This document shows, piece after piece, positions 1 through 10,750 of a stretch of 36,862 bases of DNA. Made by a program: the position numbers and the translations under genes. How positions within the stretch are numbered: position 1 is the stretch's first letter; each line of letters opens with the position of its first letter. Origin of the DNA: Chara braunii (taxonomy: Eukaryota > Streptophyta > Charophyceae > Charales > Characeae); assembly GCA_003427395.1 (NCBI GenBank), contig BFEA01000234.1, forward strand, positions 992,809 to 1,029,670. Reading direction: 5' to 3'. The notes beneath the pieces are model-generated. The model was given only the letters and a program-made list of their open reading frames with translations, searched no databases and was not told the DNA's origin.

Positions 1-1000
1 GTAGGAGGCGAGAAAGCACTCGAGGAGGGGATAGAACCCCCACCCCTCACATTTCACTTTTTTTTTTTTTTTTTAAATCCTTTAAAAAAGCCACGTAGGA
101 GGCGATATGCTTGTAATGCCACGTAGGAGGCGAGAAAGCACTCGAGGAGGGGATCGAATCCCCACCCCTCACATTTCGCTGTTTTTTTTTTGAAAAATCT
201 TTTGAAAAAGCCACGTAGGAGGCAATCTGCTTGTTATGCCACATAGGAGGCGAGATAGCACTCGAGGAGGGGATCGAACCCCCACCCTTCACATTTTGCT
301 GTTTTTATTTTTTCAAAATCCTTTCAAAAAGCCACGTAGGAGGCTGCTTGTAATGCCATGTAGGAGGCGAGAAAGCACTCGAGGAGGGGATCAAATCCCC
401 ACCCCTCACATTTCACTGTTTTTTTTTTTTGAAAAATCCTTTGAAAATGTGATAGCGAACTGTTTGTAATGCCACGTAGGAGGCGAGAAAACACTCGAGG
501 AGGGGATCAAACCCTCACCCCTCACATTTCTTTGTTTTTTTTTTTTGAAAAATCCTTTGAAAAAACCATGTAGGAGGCGATCTGCTTGTAATGCCACGTA
601 GGAGGCGAGATAGCACTCGAGGAGGGGATCGAACCCCCACCCCTCACATTTCGCTGTTTTTTTTTTTCAAAATCCTTTGAAAAAGCCACGTAGGAGGCGA
701 TCTGCTTGTAATGCCATGTAGGAGGCGAGAAAGGACTCGAGGAGGGGATCGAATCCCCACCCCTCACATTTTGCTGTTTTTTTTTTTTTGAAAAATCCTT
801 TCAAAATGTGATAGCGAACTGCTTGTAATGCGACGTAGGAGGCGAGATAGCACTCGAGGAGGGGATCGAACCCCCACCCCTCACATTTCGCTGTCTTTTT
901 TTTTCAAAAATCCTTTGAAAAAGCCACGTAGGAGGCGATCGAGGAGGCGTTTCGAAAACGTAGGAGGGCTTGAGATAGCAAACGAGGAGGGGATCGAAAA
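1..1000. repeat. Tandem array of ~118-bp units (about 8 copies)
   Basis: A unit starting GTAGGAGGCGAGAAAGCACT recurs near 1, 124, 242, 360, 476, 598, 718 and 834. Each copy continues with a CTCGAGGAGGGGATCGAAC-like segment, a CACCCCTCACATTTC segment, a T-tract of 10-16, and a GAAAAATCCTTTGAAAAAG-like stretch. The spacing is 116-122 bp. On the minus strand each unit contains GGTTCGATCCCC, which looks like a tRNA T-arm or pol III B box, but I find no matching A box or cloverleaf. Open frames across the array repeat the same peptide and are by-products of the repeat. The last unit decays into the next satellite at about 950-1030. Confidence 0.9.
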
Positions 1001-1029
1001 GGTAATGGCGAACTGCTTGTAGTGCCACG

Positions 1030-1890
1030 GAGGTGGCGAGATTGCACTTCGGGGACCCCCGCCGATGGCTCGGCCGGTAGGCGGGGATCCAGCATTTCAC
1101 AAACGCTATAGCCCCGCCCACCAGCCGTGCTATTGGTGGGGGTCCAACGTATGGCAAACGCTAAACCCCTCCAAAAGCATGGCCGGTGGGCGGGGGTCAA
1201 GCGTTTGTGAAACGCTGGACCCCCTCCAAAAGCACGGGCGGTAGGCGGGGGTCTAGCGTTTGGGAAACGCCGGACCCCCTCCAAAAGCACGGCCGGTAGG
1301 TGGGGGTCCAGCGTTTGTCAAACACTGGACCCCCGCCAATGCCTTGGTCGGTAGGCGGGGGGGTCCAGCGTTTGTCAAAAGCTGGACCCCCGCCTACCGG
1401 CCGTGCTTTTGGAGGGGTTCAACATTTGTCAAACGCTGGACCCCCAACAATAGTAGCACGGCCGGTGGGCGGGGGTCTAGCGTTTGACAAACGCTGGACC
1501 CCGACCAATAGCTCGGCTGGCAGGCGGGTCTCCAACGTATGTGAAACGCTGGACCCCCGCCCACCTGCCCCGCCATTGGTGGGGTTCCACCGTCTCACAA
1601 ACGCTGGACCCCTTCAAAAGCACGGTCCGTGGGCAGGGGTCCAGTGTTTGTCAAACGCTGTGCCCCCGCCCACCGGCCGTGCTTTTGGTGGGTGTCCAGC
1701 GTTTGTGAAACGTTGGACCCCTGCAGACCGGTTGGGTCGAGGGCTGGGATCAATCGTTTGAACATGGCAGCCAACTGCCAATTGCGACGGCCGGTAGGCA
1801 GGAGTCCAGCGTTTCACAAACGCTGGACCCCCGCATACCGACTTGTGCAAGGTGGGGGTCCAACGTTTCACAAAAGTTGTACTTCTGATT
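1030..1890. repeat. ~55-bp satellite made of palindromic units
   Basis: About fourteen copies of a motif close to GGTCCAGCGTTTG followed by CAAACGCTGGACC (centres near 1095, 1150, 1208, 1262, 1317, 1372, 1428, 1486, 1543, 1598, 1652, 1707, 1817 and 1869), spaced about 54-57 bp apart with one missing position. Each copy is nearly self-complementary, for example 1304-1337. Between palindromes lies a second conserved segment resembling CCGGCCGTGCTTTTGG. Single-stranded array DNA could fold into a row of hairpins. Several open frames here simply follow the repeat and are not genes. Confidence 0.9.
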
Positions 1891-1907
1891 ATCAACCTCC
1901 TCCCCTC

Positions 1908-1931
1908 NCCCCCCCCCCCCNCCCCCCNNNN
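1908..1931. other. Assembly uncertainty (N bases in a poly-C tract)
   Basis: N occurs at 1908, 1921 and 1928-1931 inside a C-rich run that separates the palindrome satellite from the coding element. The junction may be misassembled. Single N bases also occur at 20036, 22647 and 26936, two of them exactly at a poly-G/poly-A boundary. Confidence 0.95.
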
Positions 1932-2013
1932 GAATGAGCGCCGCCGGCATGCGCCCAACAATTGCTTCTGTTGTTTGCTATGTCCCATCCTGTGCTGCGA
2001 GAGATAGAGATAG

Positions 2014-4557
2014 GTGACATTAATGCATCCCTCGTCCTTTTTCTTATGGATATCTCCTCCAGGGAGATATTGTAAGGGTCCGAATGATGCGGATAAGAGG
2101 TACAATAACAAGTCGAAACTGTATCGCGACAAGCTGTGGGCTCTCGACTGGGTCGAAGTGGCCGGTGAACCCGTGTGCGGTGCTGATGTGTTTTTAATTG
2201 AGGACGAAGGGGCGACCTAGTACTGTTGTGGTGGCATCATCCGGTCTGAAATTCACAAGGCCACGACGGAGAAGGGCAAGGTCAATGAGCGAGATTTGAA
2301 GAAGCTCTTTCTCACTTCGGTGTACGATGAGCAGGGTACTGACTGGGTCAAGACTGACCACAAGGTCAGCCTCGATCTTGCTCAGTTCAAGGGGTATGGT
2401 CAGAAGGCATTTGATATGAAAGCCTTCGGTGGCAACCCCGGCAAGCGAGATGGGAATGCGTTTAAGATGCTCTTACCCATTGAATTCCTCAGCAAGACCT
2501 ACGGGTATAGGAAAAGTGGTCAATTCCCGACGGTTGCCGCTGGTCACCCGCTCACGTTACCTCTTGTTCCGTTTGACGCTCCTGTCGAGTCTCGCAGGCT
2601 TATCAACGTGCTCTAGCGATTGGCGGCAGGTTGTGTCGACGCCGCAACAACCTATCGGCGGAAAGGAGAAATTTATTACTTACCAGAGGCGTTTGGGTGG
2701 TGGGTCATCGGGAAACCTTCCGAAGAAGAAGGGGCTCGCCAAACCTCCTTCGGATCTTCCTGAAAGCTCTCGTGTTGGTGCCAGCTCGCGCTCGCAGGAC
2801 ACCGCTCAACGTGGAACGGACGAGGATTCCGACGAAGATATGGAGGAAGACGAACGGGTTCGTCAATTGCATTCACGGTTGTTAGCGACGCCTGGGCACA
2901 TCCAGGGCGAAGGCTCTTGCGATGTGAATGCGGGGCGGGAAGCTGGTGGAGGTGCCGAAGCCCAAGTGAGCGACGATGGAGAATACTACGAGAATGAAGG
3001 AAAGTGTGGTAGTGGCGAGCGCCGAGAATAGGTTGGAGGAGCGGTGGACCATATGGAGTGGGAAAAGGTTGCGGCGAGCGGTGGGGTGGGCGGTGGCAGT
3101 GTGGGTGGTTCAGAAATGGAAGACGAGGAATTGGAAGACGAAGGAGGAGATGCCGTTGTTTTAGGGGGGCTTAATTCCAAGGGGAGAGGAAAACGGTCAG
3201 CGCAATCGTCGTCGACGGCAGCTGCGCCTAAGAAGCAGGCTCGAAAGAAAGCTGTGGACGAAGCTCGGATCACCTTGGATGCATCTCAAGGGACGCTTGG
3301 TGAAGCCGATGTGAAATGCAAATCAAGTGCTCGGATTTGCAAAACGTCACAACCCAAGAAGCCCGTGCGACCATCAAGGCGCCAGAAATCGGATGACTCC
3401 AGCGACGATGTTGAAGGGGTGGCCCCTCACTTGCTCTCCCTCCCTCACGACGACAAGCAGGAGACGAAGAAACCCTGTGCGGTCAACATGACGCAGTGCT
3501 TCTTCCTCGAGTGCGACGAGTACAGCAAAAACAGAAGAGACCCGCCGAGGGTGGTCCTTGACATCATGCAGATTCTTCGAATTCCGGTAGCCACAGTGGG
3601 AGATATCGCCTTCAATCAGCGATCGCTGAACCCGACCATCGTTGTAGGCATCGATGAGGCAATCGAGGCAACAACTCGTCCAAGGTCCGAGGATGACCTG
3701 GCTCCGTGGGATCCACCGGAGTTGGTGCTGGCTCCGATTAGGCCATCCCAGGACGAGAACACCCAAGGGATACGCGTCCTTCCATAGGACTTCGATCCCG
3801 ATAGGGCAGACAAGTTTTTCTATTACCCGGTTGCCGGTCTACATACTTCTGAAGCTATGAAAAATGCAGTGGCAAGGAATGTTGCAGCAGTAGAGGTGTT
3901 TGGCTTTCGGAATTACGATCATGTACGGATCATTTATTTTTACGACACCACACGAACGGGTATGCGTATGTTTCGACATACGACAACACGAGAGCTGACT
4001 GTGCTATGTTGCCGTCGTTCCACCAAGCCTGCGAGGACATTAAAGGATTTTGGGACTCGAGGAAACGGATCGGGCCTGTGAGGAACGTGTCCAAAGGGGA
4101 TCCCACCGGTGTAATGCACCAGGAAGAGTGGAGGAAATTTATGAGACTTTGCATGGGGAAGTCATGTGACAAATCACTGTGGACCGAGTATTTGTCTCCG
4201 AAGTGGCAACAAGACTAGACGAACAGAATGAGGGGATACATGAATGTCGCCACATGCAAGGACAGGATATGGATATTGGTAAAGGAGTTTTTTCTTAAGT
4301 TCGAGGCGGGGGAGTTCCCACTACACGACAACAAATGCCCAAAGGACTTGCCAGGGAAGCAGGAGGGGCGGGTGCCGGGCCAATTCACTGAAGAGGTGCA
4401 AGGGAAGAAGGAGGTGTTCCATTGCATACCGGCTAAGGACGGGGGACCAAACGCTACAGTGTCCTTCAAAGATCTCGTTCTGTCAAACTTCAAATGTTTT
4501 GGAGATATGACGGCACGAGAACCGTTTGAAGGCCATGAATGCGCGTTCGTGTTCAAA
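2014..4557 (+). pseudogene. Broken ORF, unrecognised N-terminal part of a transposon-like gene
   Basis: I do not recognise a family. Reading is continuous in frame 2014-2616 across a TAG at 2218-2220. It then shifts frame near 2613 (one extra T would restore the downstream frame) and continues to about 3970 across TAGs at 3029-3031 and 3785-3787. It shifts again near 3965-4005 and runs to about 4557 across a TAG at 4216-4218. The protein includes a Ser/Glu/Asp-rich low-complexity stretch (about 2760-3160), a basic nuclear-localisation-like segment APKKQARKK near 3220, and a more globular stretch (about 3790-4200) with FYYPVAGLHT and CEDIKGFW. Reading ends where an AT-rich inserted segment begins. 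The same-strand decayed coding blocks downstream suggest one original gene. A multi-exon gene is possible, but stops lying within continuous reading favour decay. Confidence 0.6.
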
Positions 4558-4940
4558 TCCGCGTTTGAACGCGGATTGCACGTTCGCGTTCAAAAATTGA
4601 ACGCCGTTCAATTTTATTTATTTTTTTTCTAAAAATTATTTCGATGCCTAAAACTTTTTTTTTTTTTCCATTTTTTTTTTGTGAGTTCTTTATGATGTGG
4701 GCTACACTTCTGTAAATTTCGGATTCATTTTGCTAAAGAGAAAAAAAAATAAAAAATCGCCAAAGATGGCGGTGTCAAATCATGTTCGCCGATTAATTTC
4801 AATTGTTTTTTTTATTTTTTTTTATTTTTTGCTCTCTAGTTTTATTTTGAATTTCATAGCGAATTTGGATGTGATGCTCAGACAAATGTTGTTCACTTTA
4901 TTTTTCTTCATAACATTTTTTTTTTTCGGAATTTTTTGAC

Positions 4941-4976
<36 letters not shown>

Positions 4977-5085
4977 CCGCGCAGAATTGAACTCCGCGTT
5001 TGGTTGCGTTCATTGAACGGGCGTTCATTCCGTTCGGTTTCAGAACGGAAAACCTGCGTTCAAAAAACGCGCGGTAACACAGCAC
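4541..5085. mobile_element. AT-rich insertion with imperfect GCGTTCAA-rich inverted ends
   Basis: The coding frame is interrupted by about 540 bp of T-rich DNA. The left end (4541-4615) and right end (4980-5085) are both rich in GCGTTCAA and GAACGC motifs in inverted orientation. The centre holds long T-tracts and a segment (about 4735-4940) similar to 24970-25180, including AAAGATGGCGGTG, CAAATGTTGTTCA and CATAACATTTTTTTTTTC. I read it as a non-autonomous element inserted into the older coding sequence. I could not fix exact ends or a target-site duplication. Confidence 0.5.
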
Positions 5086-5151
5086 GAGAGAAGGAAATTG
5101 CATTGGGGTTGATGATAAATAAGAAAGTAATCGCCACTACTAGACTGAAAG

Positions 5152-6642
5152 TTGAACATGACCAACCTCCTCGACATCATAATGCGCGAGAGATACATGA
5201 TGCGTCTTTTCAACTACATCGTCTTCAAATCGGAGAACAGAGAGGCGAGAGAATGGAAGGATAGGAACTTCTTCGATTATGAAAAAGTGGAGGTAAGGTT
5301 TGGTGTGAAGGTAGCCGAATGGGATGAAGAAATGGATAGGATCCCTTTGGAATACATCCGGAGGGTTCCAAAAGGACTCGGCGGAGAGCAAGAGGAAAAA
5401 GGTCTGAAAGGAGCTCGCCTGAAGGCCACGGGGCATTGTATAGGGATGCACCTTTCCATTTCAAGTACTTCGTATACCATGCAATAGGAAGAGTGAACTT
5501 ACTGACAGCTGAGTTGCGACGGTTGAAGAACGCTGCGCTTCATCTGTGTTGGGAGAAGAAACCGCGATGGTCGACATTGCTACCGGTCAACACGCACCCC
5601 AGGCAGTTGCTGCCCGCGGCCGACGAAATTGTGACTGCGGCAACTTGAATTGCAAGGTGGCCATCCTCGATCTCGCCAACCCAAAGGAGTGTTTTGCATG
5701 GTCGCCAGCCGATTTCGATGCTCTGCACAAAACGATGACGAAATTGTGCAGTAAAAATTGGACTTTGATTGTTTTTGCCTCGCAAAAACAACATAAGATC
5801 GTCACGAAGCAGCTTTACAACTGGACGACGTAGAGCTGATACCCGAGACTTGGAAGCGTTATCTCGGGGTCGGGACGGCTGTCAGCAAGTACGGAAACTG
5901 GGAAGTCGATTATAAGGACACGATGACGATCATCCTGCATGTCGAGGGCGGCGACCTCAAGAAGGTCACGGGGGCCCCTAAATCGGAGGCGGAGCTAGTG
6001 GAGCTAAACGTTGAGGAGGAGCACTTCAAGAGGTGCACAACGAGGCACGACGACGAGGAAGAAAACGAACGAGAGGTATATGGGCGGTGGGAACGACATC
6101 CCAAACGGTTGCAGAAGTTGTGTAGTTCGTTTTTGCATGAGGATCAGAGGGTGATTCTTAACGGGAAGCCTTATGTTGGACTTGTGTGGGAGCTTCTGGG
6201 CGCTGGCTATCATGTTTTCGCATGCGACCTGTCGTCCAAAGACATTTCGTACTTGACGAAGGCCAGCAAAATTCTTGGGAAGGACGTGAGAAACGATTGC
6301 ATGGTTGAGAGACAGAAGATTGCGCATCGTCCGAACAGGGACATGTACCACAAGCTGGGCACGAAGAGAAATAAGATGTGGGAATATCTGTTCCAAGGCC
6401 CACCCAAGTCACCATTCGAGCATGAGTACATAGTTCGCAAAGCGATGGCACAAGAAGCGTATGGTGGCTACCATAAAGCGCAGGTGGGTGCGTTTGCGAT
6501 GTTCGTGGCGAGATATGAACAAATGAAGTTCACAGGAAATTTGGCAATGCTGACGTACGATGAGTACAGTAACATTGCCAAAACAAATCCGAGAGCGACG
6601 AGGAGACCGAAACCTCAGACCTCGAAATCGAAGAGCGAGTGA
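5152..6642 (+). pseudogene. Broken ORF with a degenerate N4/N6-type DNA methyltransferase-like region
   Basis: Three frames must be joined, with shifts near 5425, 5540 and 5810, to read one protein-like stretch. The first part is Arg/Glu-rich. From about 5615 the reading has CDCGNLNC, then VAILDLANPKE, then WTLIVFASQKQ, which resembles the motif IV region (DPPY-type) and following strand of beta-class N4/N6 DNA methyltransferases. After about 200 residues come HPKRLQKL (near 6100) and VILNGKPYVGL followed by GYHVFACDLSSKD. This resembles the end-of-fold HPxxKP helix, motif I strand and acidic turn of the same family. The catalytic DPPY reads DLANP and the motif I glycine loop is not canonical, so an active enzyme is unlikely. 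The family call is by pattern only. It sits upstream of an Ulp1-like protease on the same strand. Confidence 0.45.
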
Positions 6643-7936
6643 AACGTTTGCGAGAGGGAATACAAAGTGTGCCTGCATGCAGCGTGCCGAACGAGAATCC
6701 TGAAGAAGGTCGCACGAAATCGGGAGGTGTGAGCAGTCCGACGTGTGACGTGACCGACAGGGCGAGTTCCATTGAACAGATGCAAACGGATTCGCCTACA
6801 CCCCTCCAAGCACTTAAGAATACGTTTATTTATGACAATTGTCACGGGTTCCAAGGGAGGCCTCATAGTCTTCGAGGAAACACGAAATACAACATGCTGG
6901 CAAACGACGATGAGGATGACTTTACGGTTTCAAATGCCCTTCCCAGGCTGATGCCCGGTGATGATATTCCCGATCGCATTTTGCAGGCCAGTGAACAGCC
7001 GTACTTCATTGAAGACAAGGTGCCAGAAACGGCGTTTGAGAAGTGAGGGCATCACATTTTGTGGCATACAGACGTATTCGAGCCATGCATTTTCAAGGGG
7101 GAGTGGATGATGGCACTGCATCTAACATTAGGATGGAAAGTCAAACCCACACAAGCAGAAGTACCGTGGCGGAAAGTGACGAAGAGCGAAATCGTCTTCC
7201 GTGTCAAGTGCGAAAACGAGGGAGCGGACGAGGCAGCTATTGAGGAAAAGGCTCAATTGCTATTCGATTATCTGCACTCCAACAATCAGCTAGAATATAA
7301 ACACAAATTCTATAACTTGCCGTCAACTGGTCATGCAAGAACATCGATTGGAAGATCGAACTTCTTCCTGCGTGCCAAGGCATCGAGACAATCCAGTTGG
7401 GATACTTACAGCTTTGGGGGCAGTCGACGACGCACTTTGCTGCCAGTGTTGGGGAAGCGATGAGCCAAACTGCTATCAAGATAACGGGGGTGGATAAGGG
7501 AACACAAAATGTTGACAAAGATCCTTCGAACGTTGCATCGTACGGACCTCCTCTAATAACTCAGGCGGAAAACCAGAGTGCATCACAGATGGAGAGCCCC
7601 GCTCCTTCCACGAACATGGCGGTTTCAGATGGAATGCAACAAGGTGGGTATGTAGAACGTGCGAGTGAGATGCAAAAAGATTCCGATGAGATGATGTAGG
7701 CGTTGAAGGAGGCAGAGAAGGAGGTAAAGAGGAAGCTTGAGGGATCAACCACGTGCCAGACGGTGATTAATTGTATATCGTTAAGCGATGAAGGGTTAGA
7801 CGTACATGTAGAGGGGCACGATGACAATGAGGATGCAAGGGACAATGTTGATGAACAGAAAGAAGTGGATGACGGAGGTCGACTTGCGAGACGGTCGACA
7901 AGAAAAATAACGAAAAAATACCTTGTGAATATGTAG
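6585..7936 (+). pseudogene. Broken ORF, charged C-terminal part of the same element
   Basis: A frameshift in an A-rich run near 6580 links the methyltransferase-like region to KSESDEETETSDLEIEERV and onward to about 7340. Reading passes an in-frame TGA at 7044-7046 that would be CGA (Arg) before a C-to-T change. Another shift near 7340 moves to the frame holding NIDWKIELLPACQGIETIQL, which crosses an in-frame TAG at 7697-7699 and ends at TAG 7934-7936. The tail is acidic and then basic (RRSTRKITKKYL). No domain is recognised. It is followed by about 690 bp containing a (CT)n/(ATCT)n microsatellite before the protease ORF. Confidence 0.55.
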
Positions 7937-8097
7937 ATATATGTTCAGGCTGAGTTCGGGTAGACGTGACACTCTGTGTGTGTGTGTGAGTGCTTGTACG
8001 CAAGTCAGATAAATATTTTCGGCGGGAGACGTGTGATATAATAATTGATTCCGCTGTGAATTTGAGAGGACATCAGATAACAGTGTCAATCATGATA

Positions 8098-8245
<148 letters not shown>

Positions 8246-8626
8246 GACTGATCGATCGATGAATCTAACGACAAGGAATGTGAGAAATATATGTGCACTA
8301 TGTCACAAAACACAGGTAATGTGGTCGATGAATATAATGAAGACATGTCATTGGCAAAGGAGTTTTTTCAAAACTCGCTCGTTTAAGGTAACTCCTAGTT
8401 AATGCGGTTGATGAATATGATGGAAGTGCATGAAAGAAAATAATGGGGTGTATTGGTTTCAACTACTTAAATTACTAGAACCCCTACACACTCCGCTCTT
8501 TTAAGGTAACCCTTACTACGCATTACTACAACAAATTGAATGCAATGAACATGCCTAGAAATGGATGTATTGAAACATTAGCTCACATAAAGACATGGCG
8601 CGTTGTCATGTGCAGCGCAAACGACA

Positions 8627-8722
8627 ATGGAGGATAACCGGAGGTGCAAAAAAGGATGGACCGTCCACTTGGCAACAACGAATTTGACGGAGAGAGAGAT
8701 GGAGGCCCTTACGCGATTGTGA
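8627..8722 (+). pseudogene. Separated N-terminus of the Ulp1-like ORF
   Basis: ATG at 8627 opens 31 codons (beginning MEDNRRCKKGWTVHL) in the same frame as the downstream protease. It ends at a TGA immediately followed by the first protease codon. Reading the TGA as Arg (CGA) gives one continuous ORF from 8627 to 9451. A splice event removing the TGA is an alternative I cannot exclude. Confidence 0.55.
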
Positions 8723-9451
8723 GTGAAACTTGGGGATAGCGACGTCATAGCAAGTTCATTCAACGAAGACACAAAAGAAGAATTAACGATGATAGTCAAC
8801 GATTTTAGCTTGCTAATGATAGAAAAAAAGTGGTTGAACGAGCAGATAGTTAATTTTTATCTTAACCTTGTTCGACTTGACAATGAGTGTCGTGTGAAGC
8901 CCTATAATTGCGATTCCGAGAACGAAAACGTCATTAGAACAGGAAAGGGGCGCATTCCAACAATAGCAGTTCTAAGCTCATTTTTTTTCACAAAACTATT
9001 CGATAGTAATATGAAGTTCGAGTACGAAAAGGTTCACAGATGGTTCACAAAGGTCGTGATTAGCGACATGGATTTGATCATTGCACATTTTCACGTCGCG
9101 CACAACCAACATTGGACACTCATAGTGGCAGACCTTAGGCGTATGAAAATTGAGTACTACGATTCGCTGACGCCGGATGTTGAACTCGCGGTGAAGGTGA
9201 CAGGGGGGTTCGCAAGATTTGTGTACATGAGGTCGGTCGAACAAGGTCAAGAAATCGACACGAAAAATTTCAACCATATATGGGAAGTGGAAGGCATTCC
9301 AAAGCAGCGTGACTTCAACGAGTGCGGTGTGTTTATGCTGACATATGCATCACTATTGGCGAGAGGGTTTTTTCCACCTTTCAAGTTCACATTAGATGAC
9401 ACAAAGAAAATACGATGTCGGATAGCTTTCAACGTAGTTGTTATGCAGTAG
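8723..9451 (+). CDS. Ulp1/SENP-type (C48) cysteine protease domain of a transposon-like element
   Basis: The 242-residue reading matches the catalytic domain of Ulp1/SENP SUMO proteases. WLNEQIVNFYLNLV near residue 37 corresponds to the conserved entry helix. The catalytic set is present at family spacing: His130 (in NQHWTLIV), Asp147 (in YYDSL), Gln195, and Cys201 (in FNECGVFML). His to Asp is 17 residues and Gln to Cys is 6, as in yeast Ulp1. No ATG opens this frame. Upstream in the same frame an ATG at 8627 starts 31 codons ending at TGA 8720-8722, so the original ORF probably began at 8627 and was later broken by CGA to TGA. Such domains are common in plant DNA transposons, and the decayed coding blocks upstream support that origin rather than a host deSUMOylase. 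The active site is intact, so activity is possible if a start or splice supplies it. Confidence 0.85.
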   Translation: MKLGDSDVIASSFNEDTKEELTMIVNDFSLLMIEKKWLNEQIVNFYLNLVRLDNECRVKPYNCDSENENVIRTGKGRIPTIAVLSSFFFTKLFDSNMKFEYEKVHRWFTKVVISDMDLIIAHFHVAHNQHWTLIVADLRRMKIEYYDSLTPDVELAVKVTGGFARFVYMRSVEQGQEIDTKNFNHIWEVEGIPKQRDFNECGVFMLTYASLLARGFFPPFKFTLDDTKKIRCRIAFNVVVMQ

Positions 9452-9650
9452 ACGAATTTGTTCCATTTACAGTATAGACGTTCAAACACATGAAATGTCC
9501 ATGTAGTGATATGAAATAGATCTGATATAGGAGAAGAAGAGTTTGTAAGTGTAACGAGGATTAAGTATGCGGTTCACGATGAATGTAACTGGTCGTGCAA
9601 TAAGGACATCTTATGAAAGGCCATCTTATCTCTTACCTCTTACTCCTCTC

Positions 9651-9752
9651 ATCCTTACCCCTGACCCCTGACCCCTTACCCCTTACCCCTTACCCCCTAC
9701 CCCTTACCCCCCTTACCCCCCTTACCCCCCTTACCCCTTACCCCTTACCACC
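9651..9752. repeat. CCCCTTA-type telomere-like tract
   Basis: Repeats of CCCCTTA with CCCCTGA and CCCCCCTTA variants fill about 100 bp. The opposite strand is (GGGGTAA)n with many runs of four or more G, so G-quadruplex formation is plausible. It is not the plant TTTAGGG telomere unit. It lies in the 9452-9860 spacer between the protease ORF and duplicated block Y1. I see nothing else in that spacer. Confidence 0.8.
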
Positions 9753-10043
9753 CTTTTCGTATCACAAATAATTCACAACTGAAGAAAAATATGGCAAAAT
9801 ATGTGAGATACAATTTCGTTCAAAAAATAAAAAATGTCCGTTTTGACGAAATCGTAGTTACGGGGCGTTTATTCAGGTAAGGATAGTAGAGTCCTGAACT
9901 GGAGCCTATGTGAAGGTAAGCATTTGCCTTTGGACAGAAAAGGATTGAAGGTCGGGTTACACGCCAGTGAGAAATCTTTAGAGGATGAACGGAAAAAAAA
10001 AAAAAAAAAAAAAAGACAGAGGATCAGGAACAGGTTTGTGGTA

Positions 10044-10310
10044 TAACCCACGCGAAAACCGTTTTGGTACAGGGCACCCAAACGATTCGCCTGCTGGAAA
10101 ACCAACCTGGCGCAGATGCAGCGCCGGGTTCACCATCTGGTAGGAAGGGGCCCAGCAGTATGGGCCCGATCTCAGCCGCCAGATTTCTGCATCCGACAGC
10201 CCCTGTTGCCCGTGGGCGCTTTTTACCAACTGGGAAAGGTCTGGGCGCCCAAAACCAAAAAGGTTTTGGCATGGGCTTCTTCCACCAATTATCCCCTTGG
10301 TGGTCTATGA
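10044..10310. mobile_element. Foldback/MITE-like element, family with GATAATTGG ends (in Y1)
   Basis: The left part CCCACGCGAAAACCGTTTTG and right part CCAAAAAGGTTTTGGCATGG followed by ACCAATTATC are inverted to each other, and GGGCACCC/GGGCGCCC motifs sit inside each arm. It is related to 18364-18712 and to 33390-33600. The left tip is eroded. Confidence 0.6.
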
Positions 10311-10750
10311 AGTACAAAAGCTCCTCAATAATTGACTGTTAATTCGAGATAAATAAATAGTTCAGAAAATTGATAATTTGAGATTAAATAAATAGTTCAA
10401 CAATATTTGATAATTTGAGATAAATAACCAGTTCAATTAGAAGCTCCGCAATAGTCTAGTCGCAAAAGGAAACGTCTCTAATAATCCATTTCGAATTCTT
10501 GTTGCGATCCGTCCTCTTGTGTACGAGCTATGTCTCGACCTTCCAGACACTTCTGGCTCCACCAGTAGGCGCCTTCCGCCATTCCTAGACTCCTCGTACT
10601 GCGCTACATTTTAAACGATTGAAGAAAAAAAAAAGAAGTAACACTGCTTCCCATTCAAGCATACCAAGATGTATTAAGATGTGAACCTCCTTTTTACCAC
10701 CCTTTGAAAAGAGCTCTCGGCCGAGATCGGGCTATATGCCTGTCCACCAC

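Noticed and set aside
1-1890. CRISPR-like array
   Set aside because: Repeats are regular but the spacers are also conserved, there are no cas genes, and the context is eukaryotic.
801-2132. Long ORFs over the 55-bp palindromic satellite on both strands
   Set aside because: Their peptides repeat with the satellite period and contain the N bases, so they are by-products of the repeat.
2218-7699. Nuclear recoding of TAG as glutamine
   Set aside because: The Hsp70 genes contain no in-frame TAG or TAA at Gln positions, and the element also has TGA stops and frameshifts. Decay with C-to-T changes explains the data better.
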